Below are positions 11,558 through 25,480 of a DNA stretch of 64,000 nucleotides, piece by piece (position 1 is the first letter of the stretch; every line of letters starts with the position of its first letter). The DNA is taken from the NCBI GenBank assembly GCA_025345505.1, contig JANVCC010000076.1, positions 8,696,345 through 8,760,344 on the forward strand. The letters run 5' to 3'. Source of the stretch: Todiramphus chloris collaris. Taxonomy: Eukaryota > Chordata > Aves > Coraciiformes > Alcedinidae. The notes beneath the pieces are model-generated. The model made no database searches. It had not been told where the DNA came from and saw only the letters and a program-made list of their open reading frames with translations. The translations under genes and the position numbers were made by a program.

Positions 11558-11662
11558 GGGCCGCTTGCTCCAAGCAGGACATTGAGGGGCTGGAGCACAT
11601 CCAGGGAAGGGCAGCAAAGCTGGTAAAGGGTCTAGAGCCCAAGTCTTGTGAGGAGCAGCTGA
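11558..11662 (+). mobile_element. Short internal CR1 fragment
   Basis: This piece matches only the CR1 RT C-terminal segment (CAGGACATTGAGGGGCTGGA, CTGGTAAAGGGTCTAGAGC, TCTTGTGAGGAGCAGCTGAG). Both ends are truncated; the 3' UTR and tail are absent. Confidence 0.85.
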
Positions 11663-13011
11663 GCAGAAAGGGATGTTGCGAGCCTGCCCATCTGCCCTCC
11701 TGCCCCAGTTCAGAGCAGCTTTGCCCAGCCTAGGGCTTTTTGGTACCACCCAGACATGCCCATTGGAGTGGAGCTGCCCACAGCCCCCCACCCTGGGGAA
11801 AAGGGCCCTTCATCCCCCACTCCGCTGCATCGCTCACCCTTGGGCCCTCTCTGATCTCTTACCTCCTGCACATTGCTTTTCACTTTCTTTTTTTTAATTT
11901 TCTCTCTAGGGCTGGGAAGTGCGGAGGGAGGGAGGGAGCAATGTAAGTTACAAAGGCGAGAGAAGGGGGTGCCGAGAAGGCTGCTCAGGGTGTCCTCTGC
12001 TTTGAAAAGCTGCTTTGGCATCTCTCAGCTGTTTCATAAGGGCTGCTTGTTCAGTTAGGGGGAGATGCCAAGCAGGAGAGAGGTCAAACGAGAGAGAGGC
12101 TCTCGGCTTGGCTGTGGGGGGGCTTTGGTGGAGAGGTGGCTGACAGCTGGGGCATCAGGGCAGGAGAACTCCCAGCAGGTCTCTGAGGACAAGTCAGGTT
12201 CAGAGCATCACACCTACAGAACTACGTTCGATTCTGTAATTCTATAACTGTGCCCTCGAGCATGTTCTGGGTGGTGGGAAGAGGAGTCAGCAGGGTGGAA
12301 GGAGTGCTTGGTGCTGTTTGTCCTGCCCTGGCATCAGCTGAAGGCAGTGTTGTGGAACAGGGGCTGGCCCAATGCTTCAGAGGCTGCTGTGGTGACAGGT
12401 TTCCCAGGACAGGAAGGTAAGGCTAGGAAGCAACTCTGTCACCTGCCTCCTAGGCCAGGGTATGAATGAACAGGCCCTGGGAGCAGCCCCAGATACCCTA
12501 ATAAGGCTGTTCCCACCCTCCCGTTGCAGCACAAACCCACAAGTCCCTTGGGAAGCATCCCCAGACGTCACTGAGCGTGCTGTGGTACCACAGCCCATCC
12601 CCAGGATACAGCTGTGGGAATTTGCTAGGGGAAAAATGCTTCATGTCCAAGCACCTAAAGAAAGGACGTGGAAAAACTAGGAAAGGCAGTGATTAGTGTT
12701 CTGGGAACTGCTGAGTTTTTCAGGTGTGAAATAGCCTTTTGGACCTTTTCCAAAGCAGTGGGAAATTAGTGGGCAGCAGCACACGTGATGGGAGAAGGAT
12801 GGTGTAATAGGATGTGCTGAGCAGCATGACCTGAGCTCAAAGGGTGGCTGGACCATGTCACCAAGAGCTGAGCTTGGTGCCTGCTTTAGAGAAGGCTGCT
12901 CCAGGCCAGGCCGTGATGGAGCCGGGCAGGACACCCAGCCAAAGAACTCCTGCCCCTTCAGTGCTTGAAAATACAGCTGAGAGCAGGTGAATGAACGCAA
13001 GAAGCAAAGCA

Positions 13012-13282
<271 letters not shown>

Positions 13283-14932
13283 CTAGGGAAGAGGGTGACA
13301 AGGAGGGCAGCTGTGACCAAGGAGAGCTGCTGGGAGCCTGGGAGCCCGCTGCCAGGCAGCTGGTTGTGCCTGGCACGGGGATGGGCTGTTCCACACACAT
13401 CCCCAGGGGGTCTGGGACCATCCAGAGCTCCCAGACTGGCAGCACCCCAAGGAAAATGCCCCATCTTTTGGTGTCCCGCCTGTCTGGGGACGTTCACAGC
13501 TCTTGCCTCCCACAGCCTGCTTTGCCCTGGGGTAGCCCATCCTCCTCACACCCTTAAACCAGGGTTGCCCAGGCGCTGCCCGCAGCTCTTGTGCTGTCAG
13601 CCAGTCTCAGACAAGAAGTGTGAATATATCCGTGTGTGCTGCTGCCAGGCTGAAACCAGCAGTGCTGGGACTTTCCCCAAGCCTAACCCTGGCTATGACG
13701 ATGCCGTTGGCTGAGAACTCGTGTTTCTCACTGAACTCTCAATCTTATTTTTCTTAACTGTGAAAAAAAAAAAAACCATAAAAAGCATAGCACTCCCTTC
13801 CTCCTTAGCTGCAGGAAAAGACAAGTGCCCTACAGAATCGCACGCCTTTTGCTTTACACCAAGTTTTCTTTGCAGGGTTTGCAGCTCTCTGCTCCACAGT
13901 GCTGCTCTAGATCCCTTCAAGGCAAGACCAAAACTCTCTTTCTGCTCTTATTTTTACTGGCTTGACATCAGTGTGGATTATTGCACTGTTGTCAGCACCA
14001 TTGCTCCTGATTTGCATCAGCCTAAGAGAGATCAGAGCCTGGCCCAGTGTCTTCAAAGCCTCTTGAAGCTTGTGAGTCAGGGAAACACATCAATCAAGAG
14101 CCGCTTTGAAGGCACTGAGAGATGCAGGCGATCACCAGGGGCTGGGTTGTGCAGGTCACGCCAGCGTATGAAAGGTGCAGCCCCAGAGCCGCTTGGTTCT
14201 GCTTCGAGTTTTACACGGTGGCTTGTGGAGCTGGGTCGGGGGGGATGGGGACACGACCATCACTAACAAACAGCTTGGCCGTGGGGCAATTAAGGAAACC
14301 AGAGGCTGGCTGGGAAGCTCAGGTCTTTGGAGGACAGCGAACGAGCCGGGCACTCGGCACAGGATGGGGCAGCAGGATGGCTTTTTGGGGGGCAGGAGAG
14401 CGGTGTAGCTACGTGCTGTTGTCATCTCAGCACAGGGAGTGGACAGTGCAGCGCCCAGGCACGGCCTCTCCATGTGGTTTCAGTGCCCTGCCCCATGGCT
14501 GTGGCAATGCCACTGGCATGGGCCACCCACAATCCGGACAGATAAGCCCTACCCTACCCAAAGCAGCAACCTGATATGAACCCTCCTACCCCCCCCCAAA
14601 CCAAAACCCCTCCAAGGATTTTCAGCGGGTGCAAAAAGCACCAGCAGCAAAGGTCCTAACGCTATCCCAGCTGCACATGAAGAACGTCATCCCGGAGCAG
14701 GTTTGATGCCCCAGGCATCTGTCTGCTTTTCTTCTACCTCTTCTTGGCACGGCTGCTCCAGCCCAGCTGCAGGCCAGTCCCAGGGCTGGCCCAGCTCGTG
14801 CCGCTTTGATCTGCAGATTCAAAGTTAGCGGTGGTGACCCGGTTCCTCTCGGGCGGAGGAGGCCCCGCTGTGCACAGAGGGGTGAGAGCAGGTAGGGAGC
14901 AGAGCGCTGGCTGTGCGCGAGGCCAGGGCCAA

Positions 14933-14949
14933 CATATGCCGGGCATATG
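14933..14949. promoter_or_regulatory. Perfect 17-base palindrome containing two CATATG boxes
   Basis: CATATGCC-G-GGCATATG: two 8-base arms with a one-base centre, each arm holding the E-box-like CATATG. It lies in intron 2. It may be a bHLH-type dimer site or chance; no functional evidence is visible. Confidence 0.25.
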
Positions 14950-15529
14950 CTGCCATTCCCCTGCCTGCTCTGCCCGTACACCTGCACTGCTGAGCATCCT
15001 AACGGAACAAGGATCCTGATGGAGCATCCCACCTGAGCATCCTTCCTGGAAGGGGAGTGGCTCCCCCAGCAGTGCCGCGCACTGCAGTGTGACCTCCAAC
15101 GCCTTCAGCGTGGCGTTTGGGCACTCGAGTTTGCTGGAATGGAGCCGCAGGAAGGGGTTTTTTTTCAGGGATGGCTCCGAGCAGGGTCTTCAGCACAGGC
15201 TTTTGCTCTGCTGTGCTTCTTTTGTGCATTGGATCAAAGTGGCACTGGCAAAGCGAAATGGTTTAAACTGGTGGTTCTCAAACTGCAGTCCCCGTGCAGC
15301 TGGTACTGAGAGGCTATGGCAAACAGCATTAGGCTGAAGAGGAGGAGTGTCTTCAGTCCAAGCCCTGGTGACGAGGGCACTGGAGGCACTCTGAGGGCTG
15401 CCAGTGAGCCACTGCTTCAAAATGCTGGTGACAAGGTTTGGACCACTTCTTAAAGTTCTCCTTTCTGGTCTGAGTCATTTTCAGCTGCTTGATATCTTGC
15501 AGTTGGGTTACTTCAGTGTCTCTGCATTC

Positions 15530-15718
15530 CAAGGATGGTGATACGCTGGAACAGGTTGCCCAGGGAAGCTGTGGATGCTCCATCACTGGACATGTTCTAA
15601 GATCAAGCTGGATGAGGCTTTGAGCAACTTGGTCTAGTGGGAGGTGTCCCCGTGCCTGGGGATCTGGAACTACCTGATCCTTAAGGTCCCTTCCAACCCA
15701 AACCATTCTGAGATTCTA
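15530..15718 (+). mobile_element. CR1 LINE 3' fragment (other subfamily)
   Basis: It reads GGAACAGGTTGCCCAGGGAA, GGCTTTGAGCAACTTGGTCT, GTGGGAGGTGTCCC, then TCCCTTCCAACCCAAACCAT and TCTGAGATTCTA. This 3' UTR variant (GAGCAACCTGGTCTAGTGG type) differs from that of the other CR1 copies in the gene body. Confidence 0.92.
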
Positions 15719-16803
15719 CTCCATGCCTTCACAGTGCTCCAGGGAAAACAGGGCAGGCAAACGTGAAAATTTCAGGAAAAAAACCTCACTCAAAGTACCT
15801 CCTTAATCTTAAAAGGCACCTGCTTTTAAAAGGCAAATCTAAAATCCAACAAAAGTCCATTTTTCCTTCATTGCCTTCTGTCTAGAGGATGGGACAGGGA
15901 GCAACAGCGAAGGCTGCAGGGGACTTGGTGCGGGGATCAGCAGTCTCTGCGGGCTGCATCTCAGCACTAACAATTAGGGTGGGAGCACAGGGTAATGTCA
16001 TGTATCTGACTGCTGCGGACAGGGCTTTGATAAGCCTTGACGGACCAGATCAGCCCTATAAAAACCTACAGAACAGAAAATGTTTCATGTCTCCATAAAC
16101 GTCCAGCCATATGCTGGTACCTAAATCCATATGCACACACAGCTGATGTGCCGCAGGGGGGGGTGGAGAGGCCAGGAATGGGCTGGGACAAAGGGAGCGG
16201 GAGGCTCCTGCCCACTGCCGCTTGCCCTGGCACCCAGCCCGTGCCAACCAAGCCCCACACTGGGCACAGGTGGGTGGGCGGGTGGGCTGAGCTGGGACCT
16301 CACCCAGGACCCCATGGCCACTGCTGGATGGCCTGAGACTGCATTGCTGCATTTCTCGTCCGAATTAAAGAAAAAAGGTGATTTCCCCTCTCTCCTACCC
16401 CACCCCACTCAGCACGTTCTCCCCACCCCTGCCTTCCTCCCTCTGTTCAGCCTCCATCTGGCTGGCTGGCTGGCTCTTTCCAGGACCCCATCCCTCTGCA
16501 AAAGGCCAGGCTGTCTCCCCTTTTCCCAGAGATGGCCACCAGACCTTTGCTTTCCAGCCTGCAAGAACAGAGCCAGAATTCATCCTTGAGCGCTGAAACT
16601 GGACACCATTTTATCAGTGGCCTGGAATGGGAAATTGGAGCCTGGGATGAGAGAATTGAATAACTCGAGCTTGTTTTCATTTCATGTTTAATTTCCTGCA
16701 GGCTTAGCTCAGTCTTTCCGCTCCTTCCACCAGCCTCCCAGGGTTTTATGGGGGAAAAGGGATCAAGATATATTACTTCTTGCTTCACTTTGCTTTTTTT
16801 TTT

Positions 16804-16806
<3 letters not shown>

Positions 16807-16835
<29 letters not shown>
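16807..16835. repeat. Poly-T tract
   Basis: About 29 consecutive T residues, preceded by a shorter T/C-rich tract. It could be the poly-A end of a minus-strand retroposon, but no body or target duplication is recognised. Confidence 0.85.
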
Positions 16836-17289
16836 CCGAGGTGGTGATTTTGCTACAGCAGAGTTTGACATTTCCCTCTCGCTTTCAAGCCCCCGTCGCA
16901 TCACAGGGTCACCACCAAAAACATTTCATTAACAGGCCCAGCCATCACCAGGCTGGTGGCCTGGGGAGGGGTTATATTCCTGGGCTCCTTCAGCCCCATC
17001 TCTTTATCCTCCACTGCAGGACAGGCCAGGAGACACAGATACAGCCCAAGGAAGAGGAGCAGCCAGGGCCAGGCTGGTGTGCACTTGGCATTTGTGTGTG
17101 TCTGTGTGTGTGCAAGGGGAAGGAGCCATGTGTGAATACACGTGTGCAGCTACCATGTTTCTCTAGTGCCACCACCTGTCATCTCCTGCAGCCCTGGATG
17201 GGCTGGGAAAAGCACAGGCAGCTGCTGGCACTGAGCAGGAGCTTTCTGGGGCTCTGCAGCCCCAGCTGTAGAAGAGGAGGAAGAATGAA

Positions 17290-17715
17290 GCTGTGTGTCC
17301 AGGTGGCCAAGAAGGCCAACAGCATCCTGGCTTGTAGCAACACTAGTGTGGCCAGCAGGACTAGGGGATCCTGCCCCTCTGCTCCGCTCTGGGGAGACCC
17401 CCCTGCAGTGCTGGGTCCAGCTCTGGAGTCCTCAGCACAGGAGAGACAGGGACCTGTTGGAGCGGGGCCAGAGGAGGCCACAGCCATGATGGGAGGGCTG
17501 GAACCCCTCTGCTGGGAGGCCAGGCTGAGAGAGCTGGGGTTGTTCAGCCTGGAGAAAAGAAGGCTCTGGGGAGACCTTCCTACGGCCTTTCAGTGCTTCA
17601 AGAGGCCTGTCAGAAAGATGGGGACAGGCTTTTTATCAGGGCCTGCTACAATAGGACAAGGGGTGATGGTTTTAAACTAGAAGAGGGATATTAAGACTGG
17701 AGAGAAGGATGGGGT
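17290..17715 (+). mobile_element. CR1 LINE fragment, 3'-truncated
   Basis: RT C-terminal region (CAGGTGGCCAAGAAGGCCAA, CATCCTGGCTTGTAGCAACA, GGTTGTTCAGCCTGGAGAAA) and the proximal 3' UTR (CAATAGGACAAGGGGTGATG, GTTTTAAACTAGAAGAGGG). No terminal 8-mer repeat is found, so the 3' end is missing. Much of a 310-codon open frame over 16748..17680 is simply this element plus the poly-T tract. Confidence 0.92.
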
Positions 17716-18611
17716 CCTCCTAGGTGGGGCTGGAAGGACGGGTGCAATACAAGTGCTTGCCCCTTTCACCCTGTGGTATGTGCTCGAGCAGCCAGGCCAC
17801 TTAGACGAGCCCTTTGGCCGCTGGGTTACATGAGCCCTGTCATCACCATGCCAAGTGTGTGCTGACGGTCGCGGGAGGAGAGAAGCCGTTCTCGGCTGGC
17901 TCCTGGGGCACTCATCTCAGGGCGGGGTGACCCCTCCAGCCAGGCTGCACATCCCCTTCTGACAGATCTCCTCCTGCTTCCGCAGCGTTATCCGGTGGCA
18001 AAGTGGGGAAATCATGCGCCATATGGAATGAACTCAGGGATTGCATCTGCCTTGCCTGCCCTGGCTCTGCTTGCCAGCCCTGCACACTAGCTGGGACAAG
18101 CTAGCTGCACACCCTGGCTCAGAAGGACCTTGCCACCCTCCAGCACCTCATTCCCCAGCAAAAAGAATTTCATGCCTGGCTTCCCTGGAGACCCCAGCAG
18201 CCCCTGGGATGCAGGTTCTCAGTGTGGCGAAGCTGATAACTGCCTGCAGATGGAGGTCACAGGATTAGCTAGGCTGGGGAATGAGAGCCTAAGCTTCAGT
18301 GGGACCTTTAATGGCCATCAAGGTGTGAGCTGCTGATGTCCACTCCAAGGGATGCTGCTCTTTTTTGCATGTGCTCCTGAGCATTGCCACGCCTCAGGTT
18401 TAACCTTGACTTAGAGGAAAGAGCAGCACGTGGAGAATCATTCACTCCTTCAGTGTGGAGTCTGGCTCTGCTGGACCCCTCGGGATAGTTCTGGGGAGCT
18501 GGTTCATGGGAGCTGGTACTGGTGTGGCTGGAGGAGGTTGAGACCACAATGCCACTGTTTGACTCTCCTGCTCCTCCCAAGGTGGTGGGAGCACCTTTTT
18601 GCTCCAGATCA

Positions 18612-19175
<564 letters not shown>

Positions 19176-21359
19176 TTAGTTGGTTCAACCAATTAAAGCC
19201 AGCCTTGGCCGTTGGGCAGCAGATCCCAAAGGCAGGCAGAGAAGCTGGCACCATCCTGGGCAGAGGCAGAGGAGAGAGATGAGGCCCTAAGTGGAGAAAA
19301 GCTGCTGGCCTCAGCCTCAAAAAAGTGCTGGAGCTCAGCTTGGGGATTGCACGGGCACCTGGCCAGGCTGTGTTTGAGGGAGGAGGTGGCTGTCATGGCA
19401 GGGGGGGCTGATCACAGCCCACAGATGCCAGCACAGCCAGGGAAAGGGAGGTTGGGGTGAGTTCTGCCAGCTCCTCTCAGTCCCCATCCAGGACCCTAGT
19501 GGAAGGATAAACACACTCCAGCAAGACCCTCCTTCACTCGCCCACTGCCCACAGAGGGACCGAACCTCACGGGGCACTATACATGCCTTGGTCTTGGCCA
19601 CAGAGAAGAGGTCTTTGAGGACAGAGGGACCCAAACCCAAGCCTCAGCTGATAGTCAGCAGTCTCCAGCCTGCCCGTGCTGAATAATGTGGTAGAAAATG
19701 AGGGGCACACAGCAGCCCCCACTCGTGGTGCTCAGTGGGATCTGTTTTCTGCTCATTCCTCACAGCTATGGGTAAAAAACACCTTTGAGCTTCTGTAATG
19801 GGGCATATGTATGCTCAGGCACAGGCAAAGGCACTGTGATGGGGTGTCCTGTCCTGCCTCCACTGATGGCAGTGTCCCAAAGCTTTGTTAGGAGCTTGAG
19901 CCACAAGGCTCAGCTCCTGAAGTTCCTTGAATGAAAGGGTGCAGGGGTACTTCCTATCCCTGCTCTCCTGACCAAGCTGTGATCGTAGCAACTGGCTAAG
20001 CATTTTTTTAAAATTTCACATTAGCCTATTTTTAAATGTTCTCAGTCCAAGATCAGTCTTTCTGGGAAATGGCTTCACCATCTAGTGATGTCCCCACTGG
20101 GACCTTTCCCCCAGCAGCGTCATACCCACAGTCATTCATGCCAGCTCAGGCATCTTAGCCCGGGTCTTTGGAAATCCCCTTTTTTCCCATCACTTGTCTG
20201 TCATTACAACACCCTTCCACCTAATCTGGGGAATATTCACAGTTCAGCCCTTCTGTGAACAGCGCCGTGTGGGCTTGTGTAAAGGTGCACGTATCCTCAC
20301 CCTTTGCTCCCTCTCGCAGCCGAAAGGCTGCACTGAGGTGACTGGGATGAAACCAGAAGCTGAAATGTAGCTGTCACCCTTGGGCATGAGGGCGAGGAAG
20401 GTTTAAGCTTGGGCGGATGAGCTGTGGAAGGTATTTGAGAAAAAAAAATTGCCCAGTTAGTACAGAGGAGTTGAAGGGAGAAGGCTCTGAAGATGCAGGA
20501 GAAGCTATCTGCTGCTACCACCCTCCTGTCTGTCCAGATTTCTCTTAATACCATTCCCTCAGGCTTTTGAGGAGCTCCCTGTAAGGCTCAGCAGAGCCTC
20601 GTGTTGTCCGTCTCAACTCTTTTCGCTTTGATCCTTAGGGACATTTTGCCAAGACTGATGCTTCCTGGGCACCAGGACTGGTGTCCAGGCCAGTGACCAC
20701 CACCCTGCCTCCTCTTTGCATCTCTTCAGCCAGGTGACCTCTGCTCCTGGGGGGTGCAGGTGGGCAGTGCCCTGCCCCACAACATGGGTAAATCACATGC
20801 CACCACCATGATATTTATTATTTTCAGACAGTTACACACAGCCTTCCAGAAGCTCTGGACTACTGCCATCTCAGTGGAGATGGAGTAAGAAATAAATCAA
20901 AGTATTCTGTGATATTTTTCTCCCTTTTTTCTTTTTATTATTTAGGATGTTAGGAATCTCAGTACATTTTCCCCCGTGACTTTGTGCTGGCTGCCACCCA
21001 AACTCCAAGGGATGAGCTGCATCCATGAGCAGGGCAGGAGCAGTGGGATGGGGGAGCAGGAGGCAGGGAGCACGGGTCCTGAGCAGCACGCTGCTCCTTT
21101 TTGGGCAGGAGCATCCCCAGTTCACCTGGAGGGGCTGTGCCTGTGCGATCCCTGCCCTGGGAAGCTCACGAAGGAGGTGTAGGAGACACAGACCGTGCTG
21201 CACAAAAGGTGACTCCCCAAGATGGGCAGGCATCATGCTGCTCTCATGACACCTTCCTGGAGGGAGCAGCCATTCCAACCACTGCCATCACACTGTTTGG
21301 ATTCATGACTCGTATTGGGTTTGTTCCTGGAGCGTGCTGTTTTGGGAGGGTGAAGAAGT

Positions 21360-21397
21360 AAAATCATAGAATGGTTGGGGTTGAAAGGGACCCTTAA
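21360..21397 (-). mobile_element. CR1 3' tail remnant (minus orientation)
   Basis: ATCATAGAATGGTTGGGGTT, then GAAAGGGACCC: the reverse complement of a CR1 3' end. Only about 38 bases remain, so it is strongly 5'-truncated. Confidence 0.75.
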
Positions 21398-22015
21398 TTT
21401 TCATAGCAAGAATTCTTAAAAAACAAAACTAAACTAAACTTTTAGTGCAGATGTTTAAGATGCCTTTTAATCTCCAGTTCTGGCTCTTAGTGTCATCCTC
21501 TCAATTCCTGCTTAAATAAGAGTGCTAAAAATGTGGCCAAGTAAGGTTTGGGCAGTGTACCTACACCTCTTACCAAGGAAGATTTGCACCAGAGCCCAGC
21601 CAGTGCACCTCCAGGACTTGGCCAGCTGTGGTAACCTTATCCAGGCCTTGTGATCCTGCCTTAACACATGCTGAAGCCATTATACCTCTTCCCAAGTGAT
21701 CTGTTGCAGCCTTCTGCCTCCTGTCCGTCAATGCAGTCTAGAAGCCAGCGCAAAGCTATCACTGGAAAAAATATCCACTTTTTTGGGTTATATAGGATAA
21801 AATGGAGCGGCTGGATTTTAGATGTATAATGGCCCAAATCTTTAGGTTCATTTCTGGTCAGGGAGTCAGTGCTCTTGCAGTCCAGAAGAGTTTAAAGGTG
21901 GAGAGAAGAGTCACAATTTTGTAGCTGAAGGTGGCATCACTGATTTTATCAAGCAACGATCAGACACTTATTCACACCTTCACTCTTGGGCCCAGCTGAG
22001 GTGTAAAACCAGGCG

Positions 22016-22072
22016 GCATTCCCTGGAGGTATTTAAAAGATGTGTAGCTGTGGTGCTGAGGGACATGGTTCT
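22016..22072 (+). mobile_element. CR1 internal 3' UTR fragment
   Basis: CTGGAGGTATTTAAAAGATG, then TGTGGTGCTGAGGGACATGG: a short internal piece of a CR1 3' UTR without the tail. Confidence 0.8.
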
Positions 22073-22857
22073 CTCCAGGTTGTGTTTCCTTTGTAAAAAT
22101 CTAGATACACAAGTTTGCCAGGTTGCTCCTCCCCTGTTTGGGAGTTATCTCCTGGATGAGTTACATGACCATAGCATTTGAGGTAGCCAGGATTCAACCC
22201 CCATCTGGGGCTGCTGACAGACAGTGGCCATTGGAAACACTGAGGGGTCTTCAGCTCTGAGTGACAGGTGAGGGTGATGCAGGGCTTAGGGCTAAGATCT
22301 TGCTCTGAAAGGAAGAGCATAAGCTTCCCCATTGGATGCAGATTCATGTGTTCATCTTAACCTCACCCGTGCCCTTTGGCCAGTGTAAGGATCTGAAAAG
22401 ATCCTCTGCCTGAGCACTGCAAAACAAAAGGAGGCTTTTCGCTGCAAGTTGTCATCTCCTCCGCATCTCCCTCTTCCCACAACATGCCCCAGACATTTCC
22501 CCTACAATTTATATGCAAGGATGGGTGAGCAGGGCATCCCCTCTCAGGGCGAGAGGGAGGCACAAGACACAGTCCAGGTGCAACCCGGGCAGGGACTCAG
22601 CGCACGTCGCCTTCCGTGTGAGCCAAGCGAGGCACCACCAGCCACCACGCAGGACAGCAGACCTACATCAGCCATGGACTGAGGGAAGAGCCCGGGGGAT
22701 GCTCCTTCCCACCAGTGAGGAAGGCTGGTGAGGAGGCAAAACCCGCCTGGAGGGATTTGAACCGTTCTCTGGTGTCTGGCTACAGCAGGGTTTCATTCCC
22801 TGTTGCCAGCTCAGGAGTGATTCACTCCATCCTATGTGTCTGTGCCTGCCTGGACAG

Positions 22858-22886
22858 CCCGGTCGGTCGGTCTGTCTGTCTCTCTC
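22858..22886. repeat. Short (GGTC/TGTC)n simple repeat
   Basis: CGGTCGGTCGGTCTGTCTGT continuing into TCTCTC, a short imperfect tetranucleotide run. Confidence 0.7.
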
Positions 22887-24989
22887 CATTCTTCCATCTG
22901 CCTGCTTCGCAAAAGCAACCCCTTCGCAGCGATTGCTGAAGTTCAGCTGCCTCCCAGAGGTGACTTCCAGTGGCCTGGTTTGTGCCCCTGGTAACAGGGC
23001 TGGGGCTGCCACCTGAAATAACCGGCAGATTAGAGGGGCAGGGAGATAGAGCTGGTTTGTCATGAGCTGAGCAAGAGCTCTGCAGTGTGGAGGCCTGCTT
23101 CAAATTAGGGGCAGAGAGACTTCAAAAGGCTTGCAGGCACCGGCCGGAGAGGCTCTGCCTGCAGCCCTAATCCGGCCAAGCACTGCAGCACATGCGTGTC
23201 CCTAGACTACCCTTATGCTTAATGCAAAGTGTTATGGATTTCAGGCGGGCACACAGACAAGCCCCAGCAGCTCCTGTGATACTCCCTGTGCTGCCCGATT
23301 TGGGCACTCGGGTGTCCCCATGGAGAAGAGCTGAGGACCTGAGTCTGGACCAGCAGCTGCAGCAGCCCCATCGCTACCCAAGCACAGCGTGGCACAGGGG
23401 GATTTTGGATGCTACCGTTTTCACTTGGAAGTTGGAAAGTAGGAATGATGGGGAAGCTGGAGTAAAACCAGAAAATACACAAGGTTGGCTGAACCTCACT
23501 GAGCCACCGAAAGAGTTGAGTTTAAACACAGGGCCAAACTTTAGGCCAGGTTCTCTAACCAAATAGTTCTGCTGGTTTTCAGTTTTATACAGCTGATGAG
23601 TAAAGAAAGGCCCAGATGAAGGAAAAACCCCACATTCAGGTTTCCCCAAACCTGCCCATTCTTGGAAGCCCAGCTAAACCCCACTTACATTCTGACTTCA
23701 CATTGCAAAACTCAAGGCCAGCCAGGTCTGGGAATTGCTAATGTTCCTATGAACACTGGGCTTTTAGAAGTATTCCAGGAAGAAACTGTGTTTCTGGATG
23801 CCAAAGCCACCGATTCACAGCCACTGGGGCTGGGCAACAGACTGGCGGAGAGAAAGAGGGCAGCCGAATCCCAAACTGAAGCAAGAAGAAGCACAACCAC
23901 ACTGGGAACTTGCCAACCAAGAAGCAAGACAAAAATAACTAACAGCAAAACGCAGCAGCTTGTGTCTCCCAACCCCCACACCCCTCCTTGCTCTACTGCT
24001 CAGGTCACCCACTACAAAACATCTCCCTGCCATGGGGTCAGGAGATAGGGACCACGCTGCAGCCCCGTGGTGTTTCCTGCTGGTGCCAAGGGGAGAGCCT
24101 GGACTCCTGAGAGGGGCAGAGGCCACCCCTGCTAGGCAGGGGCTCTTGTCCTCAGTCTCCATGAGCAGTGCAGGGTGTGCAGTGGCCTCAAGGTCTCACT
24201 GACCCCAAGAGCTGTTCCGAGGTGTTGGGGGGACATAGCTGTGCCTGGCCATGAACCCCAGCATGTCTACGCTGTAGCTGGGGAGAAAGGGCAGTCCAAG
24301 ACTGACTTGCCTGGAAACTCCATTTGCTCCTTACACAGTCTAAACAAATACTTATTTAAATTACTCAGAACGCCCCATTCTTCTTATACATACCCCCACA
24401 GAGTATCTTAAAATGCCTACAAAAAAGGCCTCCGTTAACCGCTGCTGCCCTGTGTTAGAGGCACGTATTACAGCTGCAGTTAAACAGAAGTTTAATAAAC
24501 TCTTGGCCTCTGCAGGATTCCTCTACGGCAGCTCGTCCTGCCCTGCCCCAGGCTGGTTCCGGGTCTACGTCCACAGCTGGCATTCACCGTGCTGGGCAGC
24601 CACCAAGGTGGGGAACTGCCAGCACCACTCCAGCCTCCCATGAGAGCCCACCGTCAGTGCTGGGTGGTATGCTCATTCACACTTTCCATGTCTTCCTGCT
24701 GGGGTCATGAGGAGGAGGGAAAAGATCTTTGAAACTCTCCCCCATTTCTGCTCAAAATCTAGCCCCCAGCTTAGTTCGCTTGTCTCTCTGCAGGGTTAGC
24801 TCCACATCCTTCAGGTCACAGCAGAGAGAAGGTGCCCATTCCCCATGGGAGTCAGTGTAATCTAAGTCTTTTGAATGGTACCAAAATCGCTGAGGCAAGC
24901 CCCAAAAATACTGGGAACCCCTGTGTGCTTCATGTTTGCAGTGCAATGCTTTCTCCATCCATAAAAAGGACACGTGCCTAGCTCGGTAG

Positions 24990-25480
24990 CCTCCTGTTAA
25001 TGAAGTTCTGCCAGCTTATCAAGCGAGTCAAAACGGTACTACATGACTCGGCCAATTACTCTCACAAGACATTTGCACAAGAGCCTGAGCACATGGTGCT
25101 CAGGGGAAAGGGAGGAAAATGATTTACAGAAGCAGCAAGGCAAAGGTTTATTGATAATGAGGCACTAAGAGGAAATGGGATGAATGTGCCTCAGATTCCT
25201 CTGGTGAATGAATAATGAATGGTATTCGCAGCCAGCAACTTCACGGTTTTCATTTGGAGTTGAGAATAGCGAGGTGCAGGACAAATGACAGTTATTAAGG
25301 GGGGGAAAAAATCCATTATGTAGTAACTGAGCGAGGAAAACACCCGCAAAAATGTGCTCTTAACTTGCGAAAGAATTGCTCACAGGGTCAACCATGCTTG
25401 TCAAGGAATTCAGAGTGCTACGTGCTCTGAGGTCAGAGAAGGGAAGGGGGATTTAATTTCACTTGAGGACTCCTTCACCT
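24990..25480. promoter_or_regulatory. Candidate conserved noncoding element in intron 1
   Basis: A repeat-free, moderately AT-rich block with retained CpGs (TCAAGCGAGTCAAAACGG, GACTCGGCC, CTTGCGAAAG, GAGCGAGG) and motif-like cores (TATTGATAATGAG, TGACAGTTATTAAG, GAATAATGAATGG). No open frame or repeat explains it. It resembles intronic enhancers of developmental regulators. This is judged from composition only. Confidence 0.35.

Noticed and set aside
16807-16835. Poly-T as the tail of a processed pseudogene or SINE
   Set aside because: No recognisable gene body or target-site duplication is seen on either side.
16748-17680. 310-codon open frame on the plus strand
   Set aside because: It is made of a translated poly-T tract (Phe run), unique intron sequence and a CR1 fragment, inside ALX4 intron 2.
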